Shown here: positions 52,860 to 64,000 of the stretch, one piece after another
Layout: each line of letters opens with the position of its first letter
Position numbering within the stretch: position 1 is the stretch's first letter
NCBI GenBank assembly: GCA_036927565.1
Contig: JAYESD010000001.1
Coordinates: 264,751,560-264,815,559, forward strand
DNA length: 64,000 bases
Source: Tuctoria greenei
Lineage: Eukaryota; Streptophyta; Magnoliopsida; Poales; Poaceae
Reading direction: 5' to 3'
Program-made: the position numbers and the translations under genes
The notes under the pieces: model-generated
Databases searched by the model: none
Told to the model about the DNA's origin: nothing
What the model saw: only the letters and a program-made list of their open reading frames with translations

Positions 52860-54281
52860 CTACCCCCTTATTCTAAGGCTTACTTTTGGACATACTATAT
52901 TTGTCCTCATCTCTCCTCCAGGAGACTTAACCAATAGAGTAAACTTCATATGAGAGATAGGCAAACTATACTTGGCAACATACTTTGATGCAATGAATGA
53001 ATGTGATGCTCCAGAATCAAATAACATAGTCGTGGGGTTGGAGTTGGCGAGAAACATACCAATGACCACGTCATCCGCTTGTTGAGCATCCTCCGTAGAG
53101 ACATGGTTCATGTTGCCACGGGCAAAATTCTACTGTCCATGGTTCCCTTGTGGTTGTCCTCCATTGGGTCTTGGGTTTTGCCTCGGTGCATTGCTTCCTT
53201 GACCAGGGCCTGACTTAGGACATTGATGCACAAAGTGTCCAGCTTCTCCACAAGTATAACACTTCTTAACTCCACCAGAATTATTGGGACAAGCTTGGTT
53301 TTGAACACTTGCAGCAGGAAAGTTAGCACGAGGTGCAAAAGGCATTGGAGGCCTAGGTGCTTGCATGACAGGGTGCTACTGCACAAACTGAGCTGGGCGC
53401 GGTGCATAGCAAGGGCGTTGAGCACGCGCAGAAGGGCTGAAATATGACGCGTTGGGCGGCGCAGAGCGAGGGCGCACATTACTTCCTTGTTGCTGTCCTT
53501 GATATGGCGCCTTTCTCTTATTGTCTTGCTCCATCTCACGAATCTTGTTCTCAACCACAATTGCTTTGTCCACAAGCTTCTAAAAATTTGCATAATCACA
53601 ATTGAGTAGTTGCACTTGGATCTCATTGTTCAATCCCCTCATGAATAAGTATTGCTTCCGGTTGTCCCGACTAACATCCTCAGGCGCATACCTTGAGAGT
53701 TGAGTGAACTTATTGAGATATTCACTCACGCTTGATCTTTCTTGCCTTAAATTCTCAAATTCTTGCCTCTTCAAAATCATAACTCCCTCAGGCACATAAT
53801 AAGAACGGAAACTCTCCTTGAATTCCGCCCAGGTAATTCTCTCTTGGTTCTCGTGAGCATTGCAATAAGCATCCCACCAATCCGCAGCTGCACCAACGAG
53901 TTGATGAGAAGCAAATAGCACCTTCTCCCGGTCATTGCATTGGACAATAGCTAACTTCTTCTCCACTGACTTGAGCCAATCATCCGCATCCATAGGGTCA
54001 GCGGCTTAAGCGAAGGTTGGCGGCCTAGTCCTCATAAACTCTCCCAATCGGTTATGAGGAGGTGGGGGTGGCGGTGGAGGCACGTGGGGCTGATTGTTGT
54101 TATTGCCAGCCTGCAGTTGTCCCATAGTTTGCATCATGGTCTGCATGAGCTGGTTTTGCATAGTCAATAGCTGCTCAATGTTGATAGCTCCCTGAGTAGA
54201 TCCTTGTCCAATATTGTTCTGAGGCACTCTTTTGTTCTCCTCCTCATCATTAACATCCCTCTGGTTGTGAGTCCTCACCAT
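52860..54281 (-). pseudogene. Chromo-2 gag and protease active site
   Basis: The ATG at 54281 begins MVRTHNQRDVNDEEE. The gag domain (MDADDWLKSVEKKLAIV, ITWAEFKESFRSYYV), a Pro/Gln-rich linker and the CCHC knuckle CYTCGEAGHFVHQC (53220-53260) follow, then the protease with LFDSGASHSF. Stops at about 54007, 53582, 53375 and 53124 each replace a Gln codon. Confidence 0.88.
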
Positions 54282-54552
54282 CTGGAGAAAAGCAATAGGT
54301 AAGAATTAGAAAACCGTTCCCAACTATATGCATCAAGGGATATGAAACTAAATAGCTAGCTACACTAGCCTAGGTGGACATGGCAATGCTAAGGTATCCC
54401 AAAATCCTCTATTAAGCACACAAGCAAGCAATATATATAACAAACAGCACATCAACCAAAATACATCGATTCCTGAGTGCTCCTATGTGCTCTAAAGTGT
54501 CCATTCTATCTAGGTTGCATCCTACAGTCATCATGTGGCTCTGATACCAATT
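54282..54552 (-). other. Chromo-2 leader and primer binding site
   Basis: Leader with TTGGTATCAGAGCCA on the - strand just inside the 5' LTR (about 54537-54551), complementary to initiator-Met tRNA. Confidence 0.87.
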
Positions 54553-54702
54553 TGTGACGCCCGGTTCCAAAAATGAGCCGAGCTAACACATATGTGTGCC
54601 CAGGATGTTCAACACACATACACGAGTGCATTCACAAAAGAGTATATAGAAAATTACCTCAAGACAAGATTAGTTAACCAAATTTTATTAAACAAACCAT
54701 AT
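54553..54702 (-). repeat. Chromo-2 5' LTR, first 150 bp
   Basis: TGTGACGCCCGG onward, matching 46872-47021, cut after CATAT (54698-54702) by Tat-B. Confidence 0.92.
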
Positions 54703-55527
54703 TGTCGGTACCCTAAAAACCGTACACCCCCTGAGATTACAAAGATCTCAGGGGAAGGACGACTACTCGAGTTGAATACCCTCGGAGGCCCACTTGTCAG
54801 ACATGACCGGACTAGCTTTTCCAACACGATTAATCCCTAGGTCGCCACGTGTACTACCGAACCGGAGCTACCGCCCACAAGGGGGAAGCACCGGACTGAG
54901 TACCGAAACGACACCTCCGAACCTAACCCCTGACCGAGAGAAGCTCCGTACCTGACACGTGTCAAGTAGCCCCGGAGCTTCCTGCTTCCCGCAGCAAGCT
55001 CCGGAGCTGCCACATGTCTAAACATCGGAGCAAGCCGCCTCAAACCTCCGGGAGACCTTGTAACTGCTCCGGATCTTCAAAGGAGAGCCAAGGGTTTCAA
55101 GACCTGTTTAAATGTCATTAATGCCATATTAATGACACTTAAACGGACGATCTTAACACCTGTAACGGCACTGTCGAAGCCCGTTACAGGCTCATTAACA
55201 ACAATTAATCGTGTATCAATACTAGTAACCGCCAGGGCCACATGTCGGGCCAGGTAGCTTGTAACGGCCTGTCTTTGTACTATAAAAGGACAGGCCGACG
55301 ATACTCAGGGGGAGACGGACGGTAGATCATACGTGATAAGCCAATACAACATCAACATCCCCGTGGAGTAGGGTGTTACGCTCAGGCGGCCCGAACCACG
55401 TAAATCCTAGTGTCTCCAGTGTTAAACCGGAATCCACCTTCTTGAGTCTCCGCGCGCCCACACCGAACTACGAACTCCTTCGACACTTTAGCTGTGTCAG
55501 GAGATCTGCCGACTCCAACAGTCGACA
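54703..55527 (+). repeat. Tat-B 5' LTR (825 bp)
   Basis: TGTCGGTACCC to CAACAGTCGACA. G-boxes are at 54846 and 54956 and a decayed CACATG at 55011 (spacings 110 and 55). AGCTCCGGAGCT is at 54997-55008. TATAAAAG is at 55281-55288. Confidence 0.95.
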
Positions 55528-55528
55528 G

Positions 55529-55546
55529 TTGGCGCGCCAGGTGGGG
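55529..55546 (+). other. Tat-B primer binding site
   Basis: TTGGCGCGCCAGGTGGGG lies one base after the LTR. The TGG start fits a tRNA CCA end; I do not assign the tRNA. Confidence 0.7.
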
Positions 55547-55567
55547 GGGCGCCTCAGATTTTCGAGA

Positions 55568-57967
55568 ATGGTGAACTCCGCGGCTGGATCATCTAATGGC
55601 CAACCTGCTGTTCAAGCTGTTGAGGGCAATCCCTCCAACAGGCAACCATCAGCAGGAGCCACTCTCCCACCACCACCGTCTTCTCCGGCGAATCGTGCTG
55701 GACAACGCGATGGTGCTCCGGCGTCACTGACTGTGTCAGCAAGTCATGACAACCCGGAACATGCGCTCCATGCAGCGCGTGCTCTTCTCTAACGACCACC
55801 ACCTCCGGACGCATCTCGAGATGCAATGGAGCAGTGGAGGGCCGATGTGGAGCATTTGGTCGCAGCAGCGGCCGAACGCCTCAACAACCAAGGACCTCCT
55901 CCTTCCGGACGAGCCCCGTCGCAGCGGCGGACTTTGTCTGGGAGACTTGGTCCGCACGTCTCCAACAATAGGAGACGTTCTGCGTCACAGCAGGTGACAT
56001 CGTTGCCCTCCGGGGCACGACGTACCCATACGGTATCTAGGCTTTCAACTCATGACCTCCGGGCGGAGTTGGATCGTCAATACCGCCAACAGGATGGTCG
56101 TGTCCACATCGAGCGTGCTCGTGAAAGACGGGAAGCTCGGGACCTTTCTACTCTGGAAGGAGTAGGAGGAGGCTGTTCAGCCCTAGCCATGCACCTGCGC
56201 ATGGTTAGATGGCCACAGAAGTTCCGGCCACACCTGCCGGAAAAATTCGACGGGACTGTCAATCCCGCTGAATTCCTTCAGATATACTCCACTGCAATCT
56301 TAGCAGCTGGAGGAAACGAGGCTGTAATGGCCAACTACTTTCCAGTGGCCTTAACCGGGACTGTCAGGTCCTGGTTTATGAGCCTTCCACCCAACTCTAT
56401 CAACAGTTGGGAAGAGTTGTGCCGTCAGTTCACTGCCAACTTCGGGAGTTCATACACCCGACCAGGCACTGAACTGGATCTTTTTGCGGTCGTGGAAAAA
56501 GGGGGAGAATCTTTGCGGTCCTTCATCCAGAGGTTCTCTCAGGTACGCAACACAATCCCTTCTATCTCAAGCGCTTCTGTCATCGTGGCATTCAGACAGG
56601 GCGTACGGGACAAGAAGATGTTGGAGAAGCTGGCGATCAAAGAGATCACCAGTGTCACGAAACTCTTCAGCCTGGCAGACAAATGTGCCAGAGCTGCAGA
56701 GGGCCGTGAAATGCACTCCAAACCAGCCTCGGGGGATCACAAGAAATCCTCTAAAGAAGAAGTTGCTACCTCCGAGGGTGGCAAGAAGAAAAAGAAGACC
56801 CACGGCAAGAAGAAGCCGTCGGCCGGCACATCCAACGTTGCAGCTACTACAACTCCTGGTGGCCGGGGGCCACGCCCCGAGAAGCGACCTCGACCGTCTC
56901 CCGAAGATGGTGGCAAACCCAAAGTGTGGTGTCCCATTCACAAAACGGGCAGCCACAGTTTTGAAGACTGCCGGGAGGTCCAAAACCTTGCCGAGCGCTA
57001 CAGCAAGCGCCGGGAAGGATATCCTTTCCGACAGAGGGAAGGAAAACATAAGGTCAACGAAGCTCCGGCTGAAGAGGAGTTAGGGTTTCAGGATCCCAAA
57101 AAGGTCTTGAAGGCCGTCTACACCTCCGTCGACAACGACTCTGACGTCTCTGACAACGAGCGTCGGAAAACCATGAACACCATTTTTGGTGGGTCATGGG
57201 ACATCACCTCCCGTCGCGTCATTAAGACTATGCGGCGGGATATGGCCGATGTAGCTCCTACAGCTAGACCGGAGCCACATCGAAAGTGGATGAAAATATC
57301 CATCACTTTTGATGCTTCGGACTGTCCTCGAAGCATGGTCGGAGCTGGACAGTTACCTTTGATGGTATCTCCTACCATTAATAACATCCAGCTCCATCAT
57401 GTTATGGTGGACGGAGGTTCGGGGCTGAACCTCATAAGCTTTGAAGCTTTTACCAAGCTTCAGCTCCGACCTTCGGATCTCCAGCCCTCTCGACCTTTCT
57501 CCGGAGTAGGTCCGGGGGCCATTACTCCACTCGGAGCTATAACTCTCCCCGTTACCTTCGGGACACGGGAGAAGTATCGCACCGATAAGTTGGTCTTCGA
57601 CGTCGCTCAGATCAACTTACCATTCAACGCCATCTTGGGTAGACCTGCCTTATACAAATTTATGGCAGCTGCTCATTATGGATACTTGGTGTTGAAGATG
57701 CCAACACCAGTAGGCGTTCTCCGGATCCGCGGAGATCGCACCGTCGGGGTAACTGCTCTGGAGGAGCTCCATGCATTAACCACGGCGCAAGCGGAGGACT
57801 CCAGACAGGAGCAAGCTCCAAAACCCCCGAGCATTTGTCAACGGGGCTCAACCTCTGCACCATGTGTGCAGCCAAGCGGCGACACCGACATTCCCGTCAA
57901 GGTCGTCCAAATTGGTTCCGATGCTGCTCAAACCACCCGCATATCGGGAGGGTTGAACGACAAATAG
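55568..57967 (+). pseudogene. Tat-B gag and protease, one premature stop
   Basis: The ATG at 55568 begins MVNSAAGSSNGQPAVQ, the first ATG after the primer site. TAA at 55790-55792 interrupts the frame, which continues as DAMEQWRADVEHL. The gag domain has KFRPHLPEKFDGTVNPAEFL, SWFMSLPPNSINSW and FRQGVRDKKMLEKL. A Lys-rich segment, the variant knuckle CPIHKTGSHSFEDC near 56931 and the protease VDGGSGLNLI near 57409 follow. It ends at the amber TAG 57965-57967 seen also in Tat-A. Confidence 0.9.
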
Positions 57968-59842
57968 GAACTCGCGCTCATCACTTTCCTCCGGGCTAAT
58001 GTTGACGTGTTTGCCTGGCAACCGTCACAAATGCCTGGGATCCCTAGGGAAGTGATTGAGCACAATCTGAAGATTTACCCCGATGCTCGGCCTGTGCATC
58101 AGAAGCCTCGGAAGCAATCCGTAGAGCGACAGAACTTCATCCGACAAGAAGTGAAGAAGTTGCTCGAATCCGGATTCATCCGAGAAGTCTTCCATCCAAA
58201 ATGGCTGGCAAACCCAGTCGTTGTTCCCAAGGCCGGCGGGAAGCTTCGGATGTGCATCGACTACACCACATTGAATAAGGCATGTCCAAAAGATCCCTTT
58301 CCACTACCTAGAATAGATCAGATAGTGGATTCCACCTCTGGGTGTGAGTTACTGTGTTTCCTAGATGCATATTCTGGGTATCATCAAATCAGGATGTCTA
58401 TGGAGGATGAAGAGCATACTTCCTTCATCACAGTAGATGGATTGTATTGTTACACAGCCATGCCATTTGGTCTCAAGAATGCAGCTTCAACTTTTGTACG
58501 AGCTATGTACAAAACTTTTGAAGAACTCATCAGAGATATAGTGGAAGTGTACGTCGATGACATCGTGGTCAAGGTCAAGAATAAGGAGTCCCTATTGGAC
58601 ACCTTGCAGGCTGTCTTCGACAAGCTGCGGGCCACCCGCACGAAGCTAAACCCAGACAAGTGTGTCTTCGGGGTTAGCTCCGGAAAACTTCTGGGGTTCC
58701 TGGTAAGTCACCGGGGCATAGAAGCTAATCCGGCGAAGATAAAAGCCATTGAAGAGATGCGGCCACCAACCCGCATCAAAGACGTCCAAAAGTTAACTGG
58801 GTGTCTAGCTGCCCTCAGTCGGTTCATATCAAGACTGGCGGAACGGGTGCTCCCCTTCTTAAAGTTGTTGAGGAAGTCTGGACCATTCCAATGGTCCGAA
58901 GAAGCAGAGAAGGCATTCCAGGAGCTGAAACAGTTCCTCACTACCCTACCAATTCTGGTAGCTCCAAACCCTGGTGAGCCCTTGCTACTTTACATTTCAG
59001 CTACTGACGAGGTTGTCAGTATGGTTCTGATTGCGGAGAGACCAGAACTATCTCATAATCAGGAATCCAGACCCCTTCGGGAGGGTCCGGAGGTCCCTGA
59101 AAGTGAGTCTGGGTCCCAGCTCCCAGACTCAAATCCACAAGAAGTCACTTAAGAAGACTCAGACCCCTCCGAGAGGGTCCAAGTCATTTCTGAAGAAGCT
59201 CCAGGTTCCTCCAGCCAGAACCCGGAGGTCCCTGAAGAGAATCTGGACTCCTCCGACAGGATCCGGATCAATAGAGAGGAAGCTCCGGACCCCTCCGGGA
59301 GGGTCCGGACCATTCAACGTCCGGTATACTTCATTAGTGAAGTATGACATGATGCCAAGACTCGATACCTAGAGGTGCATAAGCTGCTTTACGCAGTTCT
59401 TATTGCCTCTAGGAAGCTCTGACACTACTTCCAAGCTCACAAAGTCTCGGTGGTGACCTCTTATCCACTTCGAGCGATCCTGCATAATCCCAATTCAACT
59501 GGGAATATTGCAAAGTGGGCAGCGGAATTGGCTGAATTCGATCTCGAATTTATTTCAAGACAAGTAATCAAGAGTCAAGCGTTGGCAGACTTCGTGGCGG
59601 AATGGACTCCCTCTCCATCAAACTCTGGGGGCCCCAGCAAGCAGAAGACGGAACATCAAGTTCCAACCTTCACCGAGCCTCATTGGACTCTTTACTTCGA
59701 TGGCTCCATGCAGAAGCAGGGGGCCGGTGCTGGAATCCTTCTCCTTGCACCGACTGGGGAGAAGGTAAAATACATGGTACACCTTGACTTCAAGGCAACC
59801 AACAACATGGTGGAGTATTAAGCACTCATCTACGGGCTAAAG
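57968..59842 (+). pseudogene. Tat-B RT, RNase H and aRH, several stops
   Basis: In frame after the amber codon. RT is complete, with the YVDD catalytic motif near 58550. Stops follow at 59150-59152 (Tat-A TCA), near 59345 (Tat-A TTA), near 59420 (Tat-A CGA) and at 59819-59821 (Tat-A GAA, inside the aRH). The Pro/Glu/Ser repeat insertion in RNase H is present (about 59050-59320), as in Tat-A. Confidence 0.9.
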
Positions 59843-61510
59843 GTGGCACTGTCATACGGTGTCAAGCAACTGCTGGTCAAAGGAGATTCACAGCTCATCA
59901 TCAAGCAGGTGAAGGGTGAATGCTCCTGCAATAATCTCCAGCTAGCTGCTTACCTCCTTGAAGTCCAGAGGCTTCAGAAGGACTTTGAAGTCCTAGACCT
60001 CAACCATGTTCAGCGTGCCCACAACGCTGAAGCTAACGAACTCTCGACCAAAGCGTCAACCGGAGCTCCAGCTCCTGACGGAATCTTTGTCCGGAGGTTG
60101 TCAAAACCCACAGTTCAGCCTGCCGAACTGAACGAAGGGGGCGAGATCAGCATCCCGAAGCTGACGGTCCCGATGGCCCTGTTACCATGGCAGCCATCAA
60201 GGGTCGTAGGTGCTGCCGGAAGCTCCGAGCAACCCAGCACGCAAGACTCAAATACTCAAGTCAGTTCCGATGCATGGATCTCGGAGATCCGGAACTACTT
60301 GAAAGACAACATCCTTCCTGACGATGATGTATCCGCTGACCGGGTAGTCAGATTGGCTAAAAGATACACACTGGTAGAAGGGGATCTCTACCGGCGCGGT
60401 GCCAACGGCATCCTAATGCGGTGCATCACAAGGGAAGAAGGCTGCGAGCTTCTCGCAGAAATCCATGGAGGCGAGTGTGGGAACCACGCATCTTCCCGCA
60501 CGCTGGTCGGAAAAGCCTTCCGGCATGGCTTCTACTGGCCTACAGCACTCCAGGATGCCACTGAGCTGGTAAAGAAATGCGAAGCATGCCAATTTCATGC
60601 AAGGCAAATTCATACACCCGCTCAGCCCTTACAAATGATACCTCCTACATGGCCCTTCGCTGTGTGGGGGATGGACATCTTGGGACCCTTCCCAAGAGCC
60701 TTCGGAGGTTACAAGTTCCTGTACGTCGCCATCGACAAGTTCACCAAGTGGCCGGAAGCAACTCCAGTTGTGACGATCAACAAGCAATCTGCTATCAACT
60801 TTCTGCAATCCATTGTAAGCAGATTCGGAGTCCCAAACAAGATCATCACTGATAATGGGACTCAATTCACAAGCTCCGCATTCCAAGGGTATTGCGAAGA
60901 CCTCGGCATACAGGTTTGCTACGCTTCCGTAGCTCATCCCGCCAGCAATGGCCAAGCTGAGAGAGCAAATGCAGAAATCCTTAAAGGACTCAAAACGCGC
61001 ACCTATGAGCGTTTGAAAAAGCACGGAGCCAATTGGATCGAAGAGCTTCCGCCCACTCTATGGGCCAACAGGACTTCTCCAAACCGGTCAACCGGAGAAA
61101 CACCCTTCTTTCTGGTGTACGGAGCTGAAGCAATCCTTCCTCCGAAAATCACCATGGGTTCGCTCCGAGTCCGGACCTTCGACGAAGCCGCGCAGGACCA
61201 GCTCCGGCGTGAAGACCTAGACCTCCTCGAGGAGGGAAGGTGCCAAGCAGCTGTTCGGAATGCCAGATATCGCCAGGCTCTACGGCGTTATCACCAGCGG
61301 CATGTACACAACCAACAGCTCGAGGAAGGCGATCTGGTGCTACGGAGAATACTATCCAGAGAAGGGCTAAACAAACTTTCCCCCGGATGGGAGGGGCCCT
61401 TCCGGGTGATCAAAGTATCCCGTCCCGGAAGCGTTCGCTTGGCTACTGAGGATGGGACACCTCTCCCAAATCCTTGGAACATCGAGCACCTCCGTAAGTT
61501 CTACACTTAA
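59843..61510 (+). CDS. Tat-B end of aRH and integrase
   Basis: 555 open codons. aRH end (KGDSQLIIKQVKGE, HVQRAHNAEANELS), integrase zinc finger (GNHASS, CEACQ), core with GMDIL, ITDNGTQF and NGQAERAN, ending IEHLRKFYT. No lesion is seen in the integrase. aRH has AEANELS where Tat-A has AEADELS, which changes an acidic residue near the active site. Confidence 0.9.
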   Translation: MALSYGVKQLLVKGDSQLIIKQVKGECSCNNLQLAAYLLEVQRLQKDFEVLDLNHVQRAHNAEANELSTKASTGAPAPDGIFVRRLSKPTVQPAELNEGGEISIPKLTVPMALLPWQPSRVVGAAGSSEQPSTQDSNTQVSSDAWISEIRNYLKDNILPDDDVSADRVVRLAKRYTLVEGDLYRRGANGILMRCITREEGCELLAEIHGGECGNHASSRTLVGKAFRHGFYWPTALQDATELVKKCEACQFHARQIHTPAQPLQMIPPTWPFAVWGMDILGPFPRAFGGYKFLYVAIDKFTKWPEATPVVTINKQSAINFLQSIVSRFGVPNKIITDNGTQFTSSAFQGYCEDLGIQVCYASVAHPASNGQAERANAEILKGLKTRTYERLKKHGANWIEELPPTLWANRTSPNRSTGETPFFLVYGAEAILPPKITMGSLRVRTFDEAAQDQLRREDLDLLEEGRCQAAVRNARYRQALRRYHQRHVHNQQLEEGDLVLRRILSREGLNKLSPGWEGPFRVIKVSRPGSVRLATEDGTPLPNPWNIEHLRKFYT

Positions 61511-62770
61511 TTCCACGGAGGTGAGTCTTGAGTAACTTGAGATGTATGTTATAGAGTCATTGTACAGAGTCGGGTAGTTCCTCCGGGAGAGCAGCCGGAC
61601 CTTTTCCGAAAGGTCTGTAAAGCTCAAGCATCACTTGTTACAGTCCCCGGACTAAAAGCGTGGCTAACTACCCTGGGTCAAATGAGAAACCAAGCACACT
61701 TGGCCTGGTCCCGTACCCTAAGAATGTACTTGTTTCCCCTGTACCCCGGACCTATAATGAAAGACATCTTCATGTGAAATAGACTCCACGTGTATTCATT
61801 TTGTGCAGGCTCGATATTTTTATTTTTCTCTTTCTTGTCTATAACAGAAACGTGCAATTCTTAAGAAATTTTAGTTTGACCGGTTTATATACGACTCGAG
61901 TTGAATTGTCAGAACTCTTGGATTTAAATATCGTTTATGGCCAACTCGCCTGAAAGCCGCCAAGCCAATCTAGGGCTGGAGTGTGCTATCGACTTAGCCT
62001 GGTCAAGCACCCTAAGTACGCCACTCTACCTACACCCCGGCAGGCCAAAGTAAGGCGGGTCCATGGACAGTTGGATCTAAGAGAAAAGACAACGCTTCCA
62101 GTTGTATTTAAAATCGCGTTCAACTTAAAATTTACTTGAGAATCGTAAGCCGCGATGAAATTATAGACAAGGAACAAATTTTATCATTTTTCTTGGCTTA
62201 AGTGTGCAGGAAAAACAAATTATACGTTGATGGAGAAAAGCCGGAGCTAACCAAGCTCCGACCCCCTCAAGGGGGTCTACCATCGGCGCTGAGTAAAAGA
62301 TGGTGAGAAGACCCTGTACATGGAGTCCGTTGCCAACTTACCAAGTGTTGCTAAAGGTCATTGCCGAAGCTACTAAGCTCCGACACCTTGGAGTACTAAC
62401 TATCGACGCTCTACGTGTTGATAGAAGCTATTGTCGGAGCTACTAACCTCCAGCGATGGACAGTACCGGAGCTTCTAAGCTCCGACAACTTCAGGGGACC
62501 TTCACTATCAAAGACTTCGGAACCAAATTCTACAAGTTCGAAGCAAATTCGTCTTCAACAAAACTCAGTATCCTTTTGGTACATGTTCACAATCAAATTG
62601 TGTACATCTACCATGGGGCCAAGAGAAGATAAAGATGTTGAAGACAAAAAATGAAATTCGCAAAAATTTGGGGATTTCATTTATCTGGAGACAGGAGATT
62701 ACATCTGGAGACAAGGGAGTACAAAATTGAGGAAAAAGAGAAAATACAAGCGGAAGATAAAGAAATGATC
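61511..62770 (+). other. Tat-B non-coding tail with AGCTCC hairpins
   Basis: Counterpart of Tat-A 4792-6054, including the hairpin series at 62242-62490. No gene seen. Confidence 0.6.
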
Positions 62771-64000
62771 CTAGACCCTATGGAAGAACTCGGCGACCTT
62801 CTGGGCGACCTCCGATACGCTGGCTCGGGTAGCTTCGCCTTCTCCTTCGACGGGGCCTTCAAGCACCGGGTCCAGAGGAAATTGAGGGTTCCGGCTGGTA
62901 TAGCATGTCAACACGTATTCTGTGACGTTCCTCGCCAGGGATTGCCCCTCGACCTCCAGTTGGTCCGCGATGACGTCGCCCACCTTGGAGAGCTTGCTGC
63001 CTGCTGCGCTCAACGCTTGCAGCGCGAGGTCCGGCTCCGGCTCCGGATCATCCGGGCGCACGGGGCTGAAACCCATCAGCGTCAGCGCATCGTTGGCCTT
63101 ACCCAGGAACTCCCAAATCTGCAGGGAGTCCACTGTCCTCAGGCTCTTCACTTATTCCAAGGATCTCTTGGCCGCCGTCAGTTCGTAATTCTCACGGGCG
63201 AGGCGCTCAACTTCTTTGGCGTTTTGCTGAATCTTTGCAGCAACCCGCCTCTCAAGTCTTCCGAGCTCCTCCTCCCGGAGGTGGATCTTGTTCCGACGGT
63301 CGACCAAGTCTTTCTCCCTAGCCTCCACTTTCTTCTCCCGGGCAACAAGGGCACACTCGTATTCGTAGAGTTCCTGCCCTCGCACCCAGGTCTTCTCCTC
63401 TTCCTCGAGGCAGCGCTCTTCCAACTTCTTAGTGCGCTCCTCGAGACCCTTGTCCGCCAGAGCTGTTTTCTCGGCGAGCTCCTCTTCCCTTCTCAGGATG
63501 TCATCCCGCAGCTCCAGGAGTTTTTGCTCTTCGTCTTCGAGCCGTCTCTCCCTCCCTTCGAGTGCCTCTCGGTGCTTGATGAGAGCTGCGTTGATGGCTT
63601 CAAGCTACTCGAACCGAGCATTGGCCGCGTCATTGGCAGCCTTGGCCTGATCATGGAACTCCCGAGAATGAGCGTCGAGGGCATGGGTCATGTTCTCCCT
63701 CTCATCCAGCAGCTTCTCCCAACACTCCAGGCGGATCGTCTCCCGCTTGATCCACTCCTTGTCATCCGCATGCCACGACTGCGCCAGCTTAGTCTCGAAG
63801 TGGAGCCGATTACGCCACCGCCTAAGGGTTTGGCGCTCCTCTTCAAGAGCCTTGCAGTCGTGGAAGAAGGCCAGTTGGACCTGACGTAGACTGGAGCAGG
63901 CGTTGTCGATAGACATCGATAGTGGGATGGGCTCCGGACCTATTGGGGTCTCCTCCGCTGGTTCCAGCGGGTCTTCACGTACAAAAATTGGGTCCCACTC
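62771..64000 (-). pseudogene. Tat-B antisense coiled-coil gene (runs off window)
   Basis: Same protein as Tat-A 6055-7200: the C-terminal domain (MGFSPVRPDDPEPEP) and the coiled coil (REEELGRLERRV, EEERQTLRRWRNRL). Stops near 63152 (Glu in Tat-A) and 63607 (Gln in Tat-A) interrupt it. The N-terminal part is right of the window. Confidence 0.8.

Larger units (their letters stand above)
46872..54702 (-). mobile_element. Chromo-2: Ty3/gypsy chromovirus (Tekay/Del type), right end cut by Tat-B
   Basis: Left LTR 46872-49725 (3' LTR in element orientation), internal region 49726-54552, and the first 150 bp of the 5' LTR (54553-54702) before Tat-B. The rest of the 5' LTR must lie right of the window. 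The proteins closely resemble Chromo-1, but the LTR promoter region is different. Confidence 0.93.
54703..64000 (+). mobile_element. Tat-B: Ty3/gypsy Tat-lineage element, 3' end off window
   Basis: 5' LTR, primer site, gag-pro, RT, dual RNase H, integrase, non-coding tail and the start of the antisense gene, in the same order and orientation as Tat-A. It is much closer to Tat-A than to Tat-C. Confidence 0.95.

Noticed and set aside
1..64000. Host genes, tRNA or rRNA genes, DNA transposons, Helitrons
   Set aside because: All long stretches are accounted for by LTR elements. No host protein family, tRNA-like fold, terminal inverted repeat pair or Helitron end was recognised by eye.

Overview
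This window is plant nuclear DNA made almost entirely of nested LTR retrotransposons. I see no host gene, tRNA, rRNA or CRISPR array. The mix of Tat-lineage Ty3/gypsy elements with a dual RNase H and an antisense module, Tekay-type chromoviruses with very long LTRs, and Sirevirus-type Ty1/copia elements with an envelope-like gene fits a large grass (Poaceae) genome. That assignment is inference; no species can be named.

The elements, left to right, with the names used below, are as follows. Tat-A (1-10881, +) lacks its 5' end, which is off the window; it has gag-pro, RT, two RNase H domains, integrase, an antisense gene and a 3' LTR. It sits inside the RNase H gene of Sire-1 (10882-11721 and 32200-36168, +). 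Sire-1 also contains the complete chromovirus Chromo-1 (11722-32199, -, target duplication TGTCC). The 5' LTR of Chromo-1 contains the complete copia element Sire-3 (21005-31445, -, target duplication GCTTC). Sire-1 itself lies in the integrase gene of Sire-2 (36169-41013, -). Sire-2 abuts and apparently split an old Tat relative, Tat-C (41014-46871, +). Tat-C also carries a Sirevirus solo LTR (41761-43318, target duplication AAGAG). The 3' LTR of Tat-C is cut by a second chromovirus, Chromo-2 (46872-54702 and beyond, -). The 5' LTR of Chromo-2 is in turn cut by Tat-B (54703 to the window end, +), a close sister of Tat-A. Depth reaches five layers at Sire-3.

Almost every polyprotein is broken by stop codons or frameshifts. 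Each family keeps its recognisable order: gag, protease, RT, RNase H, integrase (plus chromodomain) for gypsy, and gag, protease, integrase, RT, RNase H (plus envelope-like gene) for copia.

The strongest unexplained signal is in the promoters. Sirevirus LTRs here carry pairs of the palindrome CGGACTAGTCCG (or CGGACAAGTCCG) whose starts are 19-22 bp apart. In the solo LTR the pairs recur about every 52 bp just upstream of the TATA box, with one extra pair far downstream. The LTR of the unrelated gypsy element Chromo-2 carries the same array with the same two spacings and the same downstream pair, while its relative Chromo-1 lacks it and instead has 5-bp-phased heat-shock-element repeats. Tat LTRs have a third design, a G-box repeated on an exact 55-bp period. 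Further observations include a shared in-frame amber codon between protease and RT in both Tat copies, a conserved antisense gene, a covarying U5 hairpin in Sireviruses, and a TATA box in the loop of a perfect hairpin.
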